Below are positions 43,980 through 53,448 of a stretch of DNA of 64,000 nt, in pieces; the stretch's first letter is position 1; each line of letters opens with the position of its first letter. The stretch lies in assembly GCA_963664585.2 (NCBI GenBank), contig CAXXEO010000014.1, positions 372,001 through 436,000 on the forward strand. Direction: 5' to 3'. The notes under the pieces are model-generated. The model was not told where the DNA came from and searched no databases. It saw only the letters and a program-made list of their open reading frames with translations. This stretch comes from G963664585 sp963664585 (GTDB taxonomy: Bacteria > Bacillota > Clostridia > Oscillospirales > Ruminococcaceae). The position numbers and the translations under genes were made by a program.

Positions 43980-45638
43980 ATGCAAAGCGATGCGGTAAAA
44001 AAAGGTGCCGAAAGGGCGCCGCACAGGTCGCTCTTAAAGGCCATGGGATACACCTCAGAACAAATTGAAAAGCCGATCATCGGCATTGTCAATTCCTTTA
44101 ATGAAGTGATCCCCGGGCATATCCATTTAAACCAAATCGCACGGGCAGCCAAGGACGGTGTGCTGTCGGCGGGCGCAACCCCCATGGAGTTCAACGTAAT
44201 TGGGGTATGCGACGGTATTGCTATGGGACATCAGGGCATGAAGTATTCTCTGGCCTCACGTGAGCTGATCGCTGACAGTATCGAATGTGTAGTTCGAGCC
44301 CATCGGTTTGACGGATTGGTGTTCATCCCCAACTGCGACAAGATCGTGCCGGGTATGCTGATGGCGGCGGCAAGGCTGAATCTGCCCTCAATCTTCATAT
44401 CGGGCGGGCCGATGCTTTCTCTCCCCGGCGACGACGGAAAGCCACTGGATCTCAACAGCGTTTTCGAGGCGGTTGGCGCTTATAAGGCGGGCAAATTAAG
44501 TGATGAGGCGCTTTCTTATGTAGAGGACAACGCCTGTCCGGGCTGCGGCTCATGCTCGGGGATGTTTACCGCCAACTCGATGAACTGCCTGTGCGAGGCG
44601 ATTGGTATGGCGCTTCCAGGCAACGGCACTATCCCTGCTGTCTATGCCAAACGGCTTCGGCTTGCTAAAAATGTAGGAGAGCAAATCGTTACACTGGTCA
44701 AAAAGGATCTGAAAGCCCTAGACATCCTGACGGCTGACGCTTTTGATAATGCTTTGACGGTGGATATGGCGCTTGGTTGCTCAACTAATTCCGTTTTGCA
44801 TTTAGCCGCCATCGCCCATGAAGCGGGTGTTTCCTTCAATCTAAAGCGCGTGAATGAAATCAGCGCCAGAACCCCGAATCTGTGCCGCCTTGCCCCGGCG
44901 GGCGGGCACCATGTACAGGATCTGGATGCGGCAGGCGGTGTTTTCGCCATCATGAATGAGCTAAAGAAGAAAAATCTACTACAAGAAAACTGCTTGACCG
45001 TATCGGACAAAACGGTGGGCGAGCTTGCCAGTGGCTTCCCGGTGAAAAATCCGGAAGTGATCCGTCCCGTGACAGAGCCGTATTCCAAGACCGGCGGACT
45101 GGCGGTGCTTTTTGGCTCGCTGGCTCCGGATGGTGCAGTGGTCAAGCGAAGCGCGGTGGCCGCTGAAATGCTAACGCATACAGGTCCGGCACGCGTGTTT
45201 GACAGTGAGGAAGAGGCAATTGACGCGATTTACGCGGGCAAAATCACCGCCGGGGATGTTGTGGTAATTCGCTATGAGGGCCCCTCAGGCGGCCCCGGCA
45301 TGCGAGAGATGCTTTCGCCCACCTCGGCGATCGCAGGCATGGGTCTGGATAAGCAGGTGGCACTGATCACCGACGGGCGATTCTCCGGTGCGACCCGCGG
45401 TGCTTGTATCGGGCATGTTTCCCCTGAGGCATCTAAAGGCGGAGCAATTGCGTATTGCCGTGACGGCGACCCAATTGCGATTGACATACCGGCTTTCAGT
45501 ATTACTCTAAAAGTTGAGCCGAAAGAGATGCAACGACGCAAGGGCGAGATGCCGCTCAAAGAAAATAATAATCTGACAGGTTACTTAAAACGATACGCGA
45601 AAAGCGTATCATCAGCGGATAAAGGAGCGGTTGTATGA
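43980..45638 (+). CDS. ilvD: Dihydroxy-acid dehydratase
   Basis: IlvD removes water from dihydroxy acids to give the 2-oxo acids of Val and Ile; it is an iron-sulfur enzyme. Motifs include FNVIGVCDGIAMGHQGM near residue 65, the cluster Cys in FIPNCDKIVPGM near 115-126, and NACPGCGSCSGMFTANSMNCL near 183. The length of 552 residues is typical. The start is ATG 43980, 10 bases after ilvC. Its last codons overlap the ATG of leuA by 4 bases. Confidence 0.95.
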   Translation: MQSDAVKKGAERAPHRSLLKAMGYTSEQIEKPIIGIVNSFNEVIPGHIHLNQIARAAKDGVLSAGATPMEFNVIGVCDGIAMGHQGMKYSLASRELIADSIECVVRAHRFDGLVFIPNCDKIVPGMLMAAARLNLPSIFISGGPMLSLPGDDGKPLDLNSVFEAVGAYKAGKLSDEALSYVEDNACPGCGSCSGMFTANSMNCLCEAIGMALPGNGTIPAVYAKRLRLAKNVGEQIVTLVKKDLKALDILTADAFDNALTVDMALGCSTNSVLHLAAIAHEAGVSFNLKRVNEISARTPNLCRLAPAGGHHVQDLDAAGGVFAIMNELKKKNLLQENCLTVSDKTVGELASGFPVKNPEVIRPVTEPYSKTGGLAVLFGSLAPDGAVVKRSAVAAEMLTHTGPARVFDSEEEAIDAIYAGKITAGDVVVIRYEGPSGGPGMREMLSPTSAIAGMGLDKQVALITDGRFSGATRGACIGHVSPEASKGGAIAYCRDGDPIAIDIPAFSITLKVEPKEMQRRKGEMPLKENNNLTGYLKRYAKSVSSADKGAVV

Positions 45639-47146
45639 ACAAGACGGTGAAGATATTCGATACCACGCTGCGCGATGGCGAACAGGCACCGGGCTGCAGT
45701 ATGAACCTTAGCGAAAAGATTGAAATCGCCCGTCAGCTTGAAAGGCTAAAGGTGGATGTCATTGAAGCGGGGTTCGCAATCTCTTCTCCGGGAGACTTTG
45801 AATCTGTTCAGGCCGTCGCCGGAGCAGTTAAAAACTGTACGGTGGCCTCACTGGCCAGAGCTCTTCAAAAGGACATCGACGCGGCCTATGAGGCGGTTAA
45901 AAATGCGGCGTCTCCAAGAATTCACACCTTTCTGGCCACCTCACCGATTCATATGCAGTATAAACTGAATAAATCGCCCGAGCAGGTGCTCGAGCAGGCA
46001 GAAGCAATGGTAAAGTACGCCAAAAAGCTGTGTTCTGATGTGGAGTTTTCCGCTGAGGATGCGATGCGAAGCGACCCCGGCTTTTTGGCCAAGGTTGTCT
46101 CTGCCGTGATTCGCGCCGGGGCCACAACGGTCAACATCCCCGATACAGTAGGTATTGCCACACCGGATGAGATGTTTGAAATGATCACCTACCTTAAAAA
46201 CCACGTGGCGGAAATCGACAGGGCTGTGATTTCGGTACACTGCCATAACGACTTGGGCATGGCCGTGGCCAACTCACTTGCCGCCGTTCGCGCGGGTGCC
46301 GGTCAGGTGGAATGCACCATCAACGGAATTGGCGAGCGTGCCGGAAATGCGGCGCTGGAAGAGATTGTGATGGCACTCAAAACAAGGCGTGCTTGGTTTG
46401 ATGCAGATTGTGGGATCGACAGTGCACAGATTTACAGGACCAGTCGCTTGATCTACAACATCATTGGCATACCCGCGCCGATTAACAAGCCCATTGTAGG
46501 CGCCAACGCCTTTTCTCACGAGGCTGGTATCCACCAGCATGGCGTCATGGCCGAGCGCAGCACCTATGAGATCATGACACCCGAGTCAATCGGGCTGAGT
46601 AAAAATTCCATGGTACTCGGCAAGCATTCAGGCAAACACGCATTTGAGACACGCCTGACCGAGCTTGGGTATTTCCTTAGCGATAATCAGGTGAACGAGT
46701 ATTTTGAGCAGTTCAAACTATTGTGCGATAAGAAAAAAGTCGTGTCAGACAGGGATCTCGAGGCGATTATCAGCCATACTCTGTCCACCAAGCAAGGGGC
46801 CTATGTGCTTGAACGGTTTGATGTCCATTCCGGCAATTTTGCGACCGCTACCTGTGTTATCAAGCTCAAATGCGGCGATAAGATTATTGAAGAGGTCGCG
46901 CTAGGTGACGGTCCGGTGGACGCGGCTTATAACGCCATTGACAAGGCTGTTGGCTTTAACGGGCATGTGTTGGAAGACTATGCGATCCATTCAACCTCCG
47001 AAGGCAAGGATGCGCTGGGCGAAGTCATGATTAAGCTCAAGCATAACGACCGGATTATCACGGGCAGAGGACTGTCTACCGATATTATCGAGTCCAGTAT
47101 TTTGGCCTATCTTAACGGGATCAATAAAATTCTTGAAGTGGGGTGA
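45635..47146 (+). CDS. leuA: 2-isopropylmalate synthase
   Basis: LeuA condenses 2-oxoisovalerate and acetyl-CoA, the first Leu-specific step. The 503-residue protein has the HMGL-like barrel starting KIFDTTLRDGEQAPGCSMN (catalytic Arg/Asp), the SVHCHNDLGMAVANSLAAV metal histidines near 202-215, GAGQVECTINGIGERAGN near 222-240, and a C-terminal LeuA allosteric domain (about 375-500). TLRDGEQAPG is the form typical of isopropylmalate synthases. The second, related gene directly downstream is better assigned to citramalate synthase. Confidence 0.93.
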   Translation: MNKTVKIFDTTLRDGEQAPGCSMNLSEKIEIARQLERLKVDVIEAGFAISSPGDFESVQAVAGAVKNCTVASLARALQKDIDAAYEAVKNAASPRIHTFLATSPIHMQYKLNKSPEQVLEQAEAMVKYAKKLCSDVEFSAEDAMRSDPGFLAKVVSAVIRAGATTVNIPDTVGIATPDEMFEMITYLKNHVAEIDRAVISVHCHNDLGMAVANSLAAVRAGAGQVECTINGIGERAGNAALEEIVMALKTRRAWFDADCGIDSAQIYRTSRLIYNIIGIPAPINKPIVGANAFSHEAGIHQHGVMAERSTYEIMTPESIGLSKNSMVLGKHSGKHAFETRLTELGYFLSDNQVNEYFEQFKLLCDKKKVVSDRDLEAIISHTLSTKQGAYVLERFDVHSGNFATATCVIKLKCGDKIIEEVALGDGPVDAAYNAIDKAVGFNGHVLEDYAIHSTSEGKDALGEVMIKLKHNDRIITGRGLSTDIIESSILAYLNGINKILEVG

Positions 47147-47150
47147 CCTC

Positions 47151-48728
47151 ATGAAAAAAATCGAAATATTCGATTCTACCCTGCGCGATGGAGCGCAGAG
47201 CGAGGGAATCTCATTTTCTGTACAGGATAAGCTTCGGATCACCACAGCACTTGATGCTTTCGGCGTCGACTATATCGAGGCGGGCAACCCCGGGTCAAAC
47301 CCCAAGGACATCGAGTTTTTTGAAAGGGTTGGCACGCTGGGGCTCGAGCACGCTAAACTGTGCGCTTTCGGCAGCACCCGCAGAAAAAACCTTTCCGCCA
47401 TGGAGGACGAAAACGTTCGATCTCTGCTAAAAGCCAATACGCCGGCGGTTGCCATATTCGGAAAATCATGGATGCTTCACGTGACACATATTCTGAAGGC
47501 TACGCCTGAAGAAAATCTTGGGATGATTTCGGATACGATTCTTTTTTTTAAGGAGCATGGTAAAGAGGTCATTTTTGACGCAGAGCATTTTTTCGATGGG
47601 TTTAAGGAAGATAGCGACTATGCCTTTGCGGTACTCAAATCCGCTGTCACTGCCGGTGCCGATGTGCTTTGCCTTTGCGATACCAACGGGGGGACAACGC
47701 CCATGGACATCTACCGGATCACCAGAAACGTGACGGGGCGCTTTCCACATTTGCGTGTCGGGATCCATTGCCATGATGATACCGGCTGCGCAGTTGCAAA
47801 CTCCATGATGGCTGTCGATGCGGGGGCATGTCATGTGCAGGGTACCTTTATCGGCTATGGTGAGCGGTGCGGGAATACCGACTTAAGTGTATTGATCCCC
47901 GACCTCCAACTTAAAAACGAATACGACTGTGTGGGCGAAAATCTTGATGGGCTGCTTTCTACAGCGGTACGAATCGCAGAAATTTCAAATGTAACCATCC
48001 CCGGCAATAAACCCTTCACCGGCAAAAGTGCATTTGCTCACAAAGGTGGCATGCACATCGATGGCGTCAGCAAATTGTCAAGAACCTTTGAACATATAAA
48101 ACCGGAAAGCGTGGGCAACCAGCGCAGGTTTTTGATGTCCGAGGTGTCCGGGCGGACGACCGTGTTGGAAAAGGCGAAAAGCTTCTTGCCATCGCTTACA
48201 AAGGACTCGCCGGAAACCGCATTGATTGTTGAGCGCCTCAAAGAGCTTGAACATCAGGGCTACCAGTTCGAGGCAGCGGACGCGAGTTTTGAGCTTCTTG
48301 TCAGAAAGCTTTGCGGCATACACCAACCCTATTTTACTCTTGTAATGTACAAAACAACGGGTGAGTATCCGGCGCCGGACGGCGAAATGCAATCCTCGGC
48401 GATGATACAGATCAAGGTCGACGGTCAGAACGAGATCAGTGCATCTCTCGGAAACGGGCCGGTCAACGCCCTTGACTCTGCGCTTCGGAAAGCTCTTCTG
48501 GTGTTTTTCCCCCAGCTTTGTGAAGTACGACTAACCGATTACAAGGTGCGCGTTCTCGGAACGACCAGCGCCACGGCTGCTAAGGTGAGGGTTTTGATTG
48601 AATCAACCGATGGGGAAGCCGTCTGGACCACGGTGGGTGTTTCGACTGACATTATAGAGGCAAGTTGGCTTGCGCTTGCCGATTCAATTGAATACAAGCT
48701 GATGAAGGACGAACCCAAATCAAAATAG
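47151..48728 (+). CDS. cimA: (R)-citramalate synthase
   Basis: This enzyme condenses pyruvate and acetyl-CoA to citramalate, which gives 2-oxobutyrate for Ile without threonine deaminase. The 525-residue protein starts KKIEIFDSTLRDGAQSEGISFSV, and YIEAGNPGSNPKD follows near residue 42. These match the citramalate synthase group rather than LeuA, and the central HCHDDTGCAVANSMMAV replaces the LeuA motif. A LeuA-type C-terminal regulatory domain is present. ATG 47151 follows the leuA stop by 4 bases with GGGGTGA upstream. LeuC, D and B downstream can process both products. Confidence 0.88.
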   Translation: MKKIEIFDSTLRDGAQSEGISFSVQDKLRITTALDAFGVDYIEAGNPGSNPKDIEFFERVGTLGLEHAKLCAFGSTRRKNLSAMEDENVRSLLKANTPAVAIFGKSWMLHVTHILKATPEENLGMISDTILFFKEHGKEVIFDAEHFFDGFKEDSDYAFAVLKSAVTAGADVLCLCDTNGGTTPMDIYRITRNVTGRFPHLRVGIHCHDDTGCAVANSMMAVDAGACHVQGTFIGYGERCGNTDLSVLIPDLQLKNEYDCVGENLDGLLSTAVRIAEISNVTIPGNKPFTGKSAFAHKGGMHIDGVSKLSRTFEHIKPESVGNQRRFLMSEVSGRTTVLEKAKSFLPSLTKDSPETALIVERLKELEHQGYQFEAADASFELLVRKLCGIHQPYFTLVMYKTTGEYPAPDGEMQSSAMIQIKVDGQNEISASLGNGPVNALDSALRKALLVFFPQLCEVRLTDYKVRVLGTTSATAAKVRVLIESTDGEAVWTTVGVSTDIIEASWLALADSIEYKLMKDEPKSK

Positions 48729-48846
48729 GATGTTCATCAATCTAGTTTTCTTTCCTTGCCGAAAGCAGAAAGAGAACCGTGCAAGAGGTATGCTGGCTTG
48801 AACTGGCCGATTCAAAAGAAAAAAAGCTGACGAAAATGGTAATGAA

Positions 48847-48882
48847 TGTATCTTTCACCCGTCGCAGGCGGGGACAGATACA
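48847..48882 (+). repeat. GC-core hairpin before leuC
   Basis: TGTATCT (48847-48853) and AGATACA (48876-48882) flank a CACCCGTC-GCAG-GCGGGG core. A second, weaker hairpin of similar design lies at about 48744-48777. Both lie in the 179-base cimA-leuC gap. Confidence 0.6.
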
Positions 48883-48907
48883 TCACAAAATGGAAAGGAG
48901 TACAGGT

Positions 48908-50191
48908 ATGACGGGTATGACAATGTCGCAAAAGATTTTGGCCGCCCATTGCGGTGTCGACCGCATTGAAGCAGGCAGCCTGGTTCTCGCAAAGGTTGAC
49001 ACGGTTCTCGGGAATGATATCACAGCTCCGGTGGCGATCCATGAATTTAAAAAACTGGGTCGGGAAAAGGTGTTTGACCGGGACAAAATTGTGCTGGTGA
49101 TGGATCACTTTACCCCAAATAAGGATATTAAGGCTGCCGAGGTATGTAAGGAGATCAGGACTTTTGCACGTGAAATGGAGATTACCCATTTCTATGATGT
49201 TGGCGATATGGGGGTTGAGCATGCGCTTCTGCCCGAAAAAGGGCTGGTGACGGCGGGAGACCTCGTGATCGGAGCCGATTCGCACACCTGTACCTACGGA
49301 GCCCTCGGAGCCTTTTCCACCGGCGTCGGCTCGACAGATATGGCCGCGGCGATGGCGACCGGCATGGCTTGGTTCAAGGTTCCTGCCGCAATCCGTTTTG
49401 TGTTGCAAAATAAACCCTCCAAATGGGTTTCGGGCAAAGATATCATTCTGCACATCATCGGCATGATCGGGGTGGACGGGGCTCTCTATAAATCTATGGA
49501 GTTTTGCGGGGACGGTCTTGCCCATCTGACGGTGAGTGACCGGCTTTGCATGGCCAATATGGCAATCGAGGCCGGGGCCAAGAACGGCATTTTCGAAGTG
49601 GATCAACAAACATTGGACTATTTGAAAGAGCATGGCGCGAAAGAGCCTGTTGTTTTCTGCGCAGATGAAAACGCAGAATATGAAAAAACCTATACCATCG
49701 ACCTGTCCGCCTTGAAGCCGACTGTCGCCTTTCCACACCTGCCTGAAAACACAAAAACGGTGGACGAGTGGGGCGACGTGCCCATCGATCAGGTTGTCAT
49801 CGGCTCTTGCACCAACGGAAGGCTTGAGGATCTGGTCATTGCAGCGGCTATCCTGAAGGGCCGAAAGGTTGCAAAGAATGTCCGCGTGATCATCATTCCG
49901 GCAACACAAAAAATTTATCTCGAAGCGATGGAGATGGGACTTTTCAAGATCTTTGTCGAGGCGGGTTGTGTGGTATCTACGCCGACCTGCGGTCCCTGTC
50001 TGGGGGGACATATGGGTATTTTAGCAAACGGTGAACGCGCTGTTTCCACTACCAACCGGAATTTTGTGGGGCGCATGGGCCATACAGGCTCCGAAATCTA
50101 TTTGGCGAGCCCGGCTGTCGCGGCTGCATCTGCGTTAGCAGGCAGGATCGCCTCACCCGAAGAGTTTGAAAACGGGAGGGACAGAACATGA
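48908..50191 (+). CDS. leuC: 3-isopropylmalate dehydratase, large subunit
   Basis: LeuC with LeuD isomerises 2- to 3-isopropylmalate (and citramalate to methylmalate) using a 4Fe-4S cluster. Cluster-binding cysteines are seen in GSCTNGRLEDL near residue 298 and in TPTCGPCLGGHMG near 358-370; GADSHTCTYGALGAF lies near 119. This is the shorter bacterial/archaeal-type enzyme of 427 residues. ATG 48908 is chosen because AAAGGAG lies 7 bases upstream; the open frame to 48779 runs through two hairpins. It overlaps leuD by 4 bases. Confidence 0.94.
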   Translation: MTGMTMSQKILAAHCGVDRIEAGSLVLAKVDTVLGNDITAPVAIHEFKKLGREKVFDRDKIVLVMDHFTPNKDIKAAEVCKEIRTFAREMEITHFYDVGDMGVEHALLPEKGLVTAGDLVIGADSHTCTYGALGAFSTGVGSTDMAAAMATGMAWFKVPAAIRFVLQNKPSKWVSGKDIILHIIGMIGVDGALYKSMEFCGDGLAHLTVSDRLCMANMAIEAGAKNGIFEVDQQTLDYLKEHGAKEPVVFCADENAEYEKTYTIDLSALKPTVAFPHLPENTKTVDEWGDVPIDQVVIGSCTNGRLEDLVIAAAILKGRKVAKNVRVIIIPATQKIYLEAMEMGLFKIFVEAGCVVSTPTCGPCLGGHMGILANGERAVSTTNRNFVGRMGHTGSEIYLASPAVAAASALAGRIASPEEFENGRDRT

Positions 50192-50697
50192 AGGTAAAGG
50201 GCACAGTCATCAAATACGGAGACAACATTGACACGGATGTCATCATCCCGGCACGGTATCTGAGTGAGACCGATCCCCACGAGCTGGCAAAGCACTGTAT
50301 GGAGGACATTGACAAAACCTTTATTGATAGGGTCAAGCAGGGGGATGTTATAGTAGGCGGCGAAAATTTTGGCTGTGGCTCATCCCGTGAGCACGCTCCG
50401 CTGGCGATCAAAGGTTCAGGCATTTCGTGCGTAATTGCTGCAAACTTTGCACGAATTTTTTACCGTAACTCGATCAATATTGGCCTGCCGATCGTGGAAT
50501 GTCCCGAGGCCGCTTCTGACATCAGTGAAGGGGATATGGTAGAGGTGGATTTTGACCGGGGGATAATCATGAATCTCACGAAAAACAAACAGTATGTGAC
50601 CGCTGCCTTTCCGCCTTTCTTGCAAAGCATTATTGCCGCTGGCGGGCTGATCGCGGCCGTCGGGCAAAATATGTTGGAGGAAGCACATGAAGTATAA
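50188..50697 (+). CDS. leuD: 3-isopropylmalate dehydratase, small subunit
   Basis: LeuD is the swivelling small domain that completes the LeuCD isomerase. The 169-residue protein has GDNIDTDVIIPARYL near residue 10 and the substrate-binding GENFGCGSSREHAPLAI near 53-69, both diagnostic. The C-terminus is normal. It overlaps leuC (ATGA) and leuB (11 bases), so leuC-D-B are tightly coupled. Confidence 0.95.
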   Translation: MKVKGTVIKYGDNIDTDVIIPARYLSETDPHELAKHCMEDIDKTFIDRVKQGDVIVGGENFGCGSSREHAPLAIKGSGISCVIAANFARIFYRNSINIGLPIVECPEAASDISEGDMVEVDFDRGIIMNLTKNKQYVTAAFPPFLQSIIAAGGLIAAVGQNMLEEAHEV

Positions 50698-51760
50698 TAT
50701 AGGACTTATAAAAGGCGATGGGATCGGTCCGGAAATTGTCGATGCAGCGGTATTGGTCCTCGACAAGACGGCGAAACGGTTCGGCGATTCATTTTCCTAT
50801 ACGGAATTTCTGGCGGGCGGCTGTGCGCTTGATGCGCACGGTGTGCCGCTTCCGAAAGAAACAGTCAAGGGCTGCCTTGAAAGTGACAGCGTACTGTTAG
50901 GCGCAGTCGGAGGACCAAAGTGGGATACCCTGCCGGGACATCTGCGGCCTGAGCGTGCGTTGCTCGATCTGCGCGCTGCCATGGGGCTTTTCTCCAACAT
51001 CAGGCCGGCTACCCTGTATCCAGCGCTTAGGGATTCCTGCCCTCTTCGCAGTGACATTGCGCAAAAAGGATTTAACCTTGTGATAGTCCGTGAGCTCACC
51101 GGTGGTATGTATTTTGGAGAGCGCGGCAGGCGGGATGGTGTAAACGGCCCCGAGGCGTTCGATACCGAATGCTACAGTACCTATGAGATTGAGCGCATCG
51201 GGCGCGTCGGCTTCGAAATGGCGAAAAAGCGTGGAAAAAAGCTTGTCAGTATTGATAAAGCCAATGTCCTTGAAAGCTCCCGCCTGTGGCGCGAGACAAT
51301 GCACATCCTCGCCGCGCAGTACCCCGAGATTGCGTACAGCGACATGCTGGTGGATAACTGCGCAATGCAGCTCGTCCGCGACCCGTCTCAATTTGATGTC
51401 GTAGTAACCAGCAACATGTTTGGCGACATCCTATCCGATGAGGCCTCGATGCTGACTGGCTCTATCGGGATGCTTCCATCGGCGTCGCTCGGCAAGGGGA
51501 CACATGGGCTTTATGAGCCTATCCACGGATCGGCACCCGATATCGCTGGCCAGGGCAAGGCCAATCCTCTCGCCACCATTTTATCCACCGCCATGATGCT
51601 GCGCTATTCCTTTGATATGAAGGAGCAGGCTGACGCGATTGAAAACGCAGTCAAACGCGCCATCGAAAACGGAAGCAGGACGGCAGATCTTCACGGCGCA
51701 TCAATGGGTCGGGTTCTTTCAACAGAAGAGATGGCCATGACGGTTGCTGAGCTGATCTAA
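50687..51760 (+). CDS. leuB: 3-isopropylmalate dehydrogenase
   Basis: LeuB oxidises and decarboxylates 3-isopropylmalate to 2-oxoisocaproate with NAD+, and can act on 3-methylmalate in the citramalate route. Features are GDGIGPEIVDAAV near 9, LLGAVGGPKWD near 70, RPERALLDLRAAMGLFSNIRP near 87-107, the metal-binding NMFGDILSDEASML near 243 and GLYEPIHGSAPDIAGQGKANP near 270-290. The length of 357 residues is standard. It closes the operon; a strong terminator begins 33 bases after its stop. Confidence 0.96.
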   Translation: MKYNIGLIKGDGIGPEIVDAAVLVLDKTAKRFGDSFSYTEFLAGGCALDAHGVPLPKETVKGCLESDSVLLGAVGGPKWDTLPGHLRPERALLDLRAAMGLFSNIRPATLYPALRDSCPLRSDIAQKGFNLVIVRELTGGMYFGERGRRDGVNGPEAFDTECYSTYEIERIGRVGFEMAKKRGKKLVSIDKANVLESSRLWRETMHILAAQYPEIAYSDMLVDNCAMQLVRDPSQFDVVVTSNMFGDILSDEASMLTGSIGMLPSASLGKGTHGLYEPIHGSAPDIAGQGKANPLATILSTAMMLRYSFDMKEQADAIENAVKRAIENGSRTADLHGASMGRVLSTEEMAMTVAELI

Positions 51761-51792
51761 AAAAACTCAATTATTTCGCCTGATGAGAATCG

Positions 51793-51834
51793 AAAACTCC
51801 AGCCCTTCCCACATAAAGGAAGGGCTGGAGTTTT
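51793..51834 (+). terminator. Terminator of the ilv-leu operon
   Basis: AAAACTCCAGCCCTTCC (51793-51809) pairs perfectly with GGAAGGGCTGGAGTTTT (51818-51834): a 17-base stem ending in T. A family A repeat is inserted at its last base. Confidence 0.92.
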
Positions 51835-51939
51835 ATAGCCAATTAACTTAAAAACTGGCTATACATAAAACGTCATTTTCTTCCCCTGCCTTCGCCGGGG
51901 GAAGAAATCACAAGCTTGGTTTCAAGTTCATCAACTATA
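51834..51939 (-). repeat. Repeat family A, copy 5
   Basis: 106 bases, reverse orientation, abutting the ilv-leu terminator. The core reads CCCCTGCCTTCGCCGGGGG. Confidence 0.85.
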
Positions 51940-52017
51940 CTGTATGAATTTTTTCTTACGAAAGGATACGGATCTTTCTGTTTGTCTTTGACGATGAAAA
52001 AATTATTATACAACTTC

Positions 52018-52046
52018 TTGACATGATCGCTACCATGTACTACAAT
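52018..52046 (+). promoter_or_regulatory. Promoter of padR
   Basis: TTGACA (52018-52023), 17 bases, TACAAT (52041-52046). ATGTACTAC within and after the spacer could be part of a PadR-type ATGT/ACAT operator, which would give autoregulation. Confidence 0.65.
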
Positions 52047-52108
52047 ATAGGAAGTCTACTATGCACCGCAATATAGCTTTCATGTGAAATCAGAAATCAG
52101 GAGGACCT

Positions 52109-52438
52109 ATGTTTGATAAATCTCAACTCATGCGTGGGACGCTTGAGGGATGCATCTTAAAGATTATCAGCTTAGAGGTAACATACGGTTATGAAATCAT
52201 GGTAAAACTAACGGACTATGGTTTTAATGATATACGCGAAGGTACAATTTATCCACTGCTTTTAAGGCTGGAAAAGAAAAATTTTATTTATGCTGAGTTC
52301 AAGCCTTCTCCATTGGGGCCAAGCAGAAAATATTATTTTATTACAAAAAATGGTATTGACGAATTAAAATCTTTTGAAGCGTATTGGAACAGCATTTCCA
52401 CGGTGGTAAGCGATATTTTGTCTTTGGAGGGAAAGTAA
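52109..52438 (+). CDS. PadR-family transcriptional regulator
   Basis: This is a 109-residue winged-helix regulator of the short PadR-s2 type. It shows LMRGTLEGCILKIISLEVTYGYEIMVKL (helices 1-2) and GTIYPLLLRLEKKNFI (recognition helix), then the wing with YYFITKNG. AGGAGG precedes the ATG. The following gene encodes a small membrane protein that starts at the base after the stop codon. PadR plus a membrane partner of this kind is a common pair in Firmicutes, where the regulator senses membrane-active drugs. Confidence 0.9.
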   Translation: MFDKSQLMRGTLEGCILKIISLEVTYGYEIMVKLTDYGFNDIREGTIYPLLLRLEKKNFIYAEFKPSPLGPSRKYYFITKNGIDELKSFEAYWNSISTVVSDILSLEGK

Positions 52439-53134
52439 TTGGCAAATCAGTTGGATAAGCTGCGCAAAGAAAACAATGCGCAGGATAAACAATTAACAAA
52501 GGAAAACAACAGCATTTTAACAGATATGGTGTGCTATCTTCGATCTTCAGACTTATGCGATTATGATATCGAAATCACCCGTAAAGAACTTACGGGAATG
52601 GCGCTGGAATCACAATTGAGAAATGAAAAGTTTAATGATGTTGCAGGTGAAGACTATAAAGCATTGTGCGATGAGCTGATGAGAAATGGCCGTCAAAAAA
52701 CATTATATGAAAAAGCATTGGAAGTTTTATATGTCCTTACTTATGGCATAGGAGCGTTATATGTAGTTGAGATTATTTTTTCATCAACAATCATCAATAT
52801 ATTTAAGACAGGTCAATTCAGCATGCCGATTACCACGGGTTTTATTATATCAACCTTGTCTGCGGTGTTCTTGGGTTTTGGTGTTTACCATTATTTCACT
52901 AAAAATTCCTTTGAATTATCAGAGCATAATCGCAAAACACAAATATTATTTATTGTTGGTTTTACGGCACTGTGGACAGTAACACTGTTAATAAGAGTGT
53001 TACTGGGAAAAATCATATTATTGTATGTAAATTGTCTATATCCCATATTGATTATTTTGATTGCAGCTATAGTGATAAAGTACTTGAATAACCAACATGT
53101 AAACAGTTTGTTCAAAACATATAAACAGAATTAA
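52439..53134 (+). CDS. Membrane protein paired with PadR (DUF1048/DUF1129-like)
   Basis: This 231-residue protein begins at TTG directly after the padR stop, with GGAGGG upstream. The first ~100 residues are charged and helical (MVCYLRSSDLCDYDIEITRKEL). Four hydrophobic segments follow, at about 103-120, 130-155, 172-195 and 198-220. The overall plan resembles proteins encoded downstream of PadR-type regulators in Firmicutes; the function is unknown. I would not name a substrate. AT content is higher than in the neighbouring biosynthetic operon. Confidence 0.65.
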   Translation: MANQLDKLRKENNAQDKQLTKENNSILTDMVCYLRSSDLCDYDIEITRKELTGMALESQLRNEKFNDVAGEDYKALCDELMRNGRQKTLYEKALEVLYVLTYGIGALYVVEIIFSSTIINIFKTGQFSMPITTGFIISTLSAVFLGFGVYHYFTKNSFELSEHNRKTQILFIVGFTALWTVTLLIRVLLGKIILLYVNCLYPILIILIAAIVIKYLNNQHVNSLFKTYKQN

Positions 53135-53154
53135 CTACCCAATGAGACCAATCT

Positions 53155-53260
53155 TATAGTTGATTAACTTGAAAACAATCTTGTGATTTCTTCCCCCGCC
53201 TTCGGCGGGGGAAGAAAATGATGTTATAAATATAGCCAGTTTTTAAGTTAACTGGCTATA
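53155..53260 (+). repeat. Repeat family A, copy 6
   Basis: 106 bases. The core has perfect arms around CCTTCGG. A small change (ATGATGTTATAAAT) interrupts the otherwise conserved right part. Confidence 0.85.
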
Positions 53261-53300
53261 TCATTGAAAACCAAGAAAATCAGATTGATATAGAATTACA

Positions 53301-53347
53301 AAAAGCAATCGACTGCCACAGTTGCTGTGGTAGCCCTGATTGCTTTT
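53301..53347. terminator. Bidirectional terminator between padR unit and flxA-like gene
   Basis: AAAAGCAATC (53301-53310) pairs with GATTGCTTTT (53338-53347), and an inner stem GCCACAG/CTGTGGT stacks on it. The region 53135-53448 contains only this and family A copy 6. Confidence 0.75.
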
Positions 53348-53448
53348 CTATTTACCAACACGACTTAAAAAGGCTTAAACAAACAGCTGCTTCTTTGAAA
53401 CGAGAATTCTCCGTAGGAGAAAAAAATAAGCTTAGTATCAACGATGCA

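Larger units (their letters stand above)
51761..52108. other. Spacer between leuB and padR
   Basis: This 348-base gap contains the operon terminator, family A copy 5 (51834-51939) and the padR promoter (52018-52046). No gene was seen. Confidence 0.7.

Noticed and set aside
48812..50011. 399-codon antisense frame opposite leuC
   Set aside because: The leuC frame carries all iron-sulfur motifs; the antisense frame has no recognisable domain or ribosome site.
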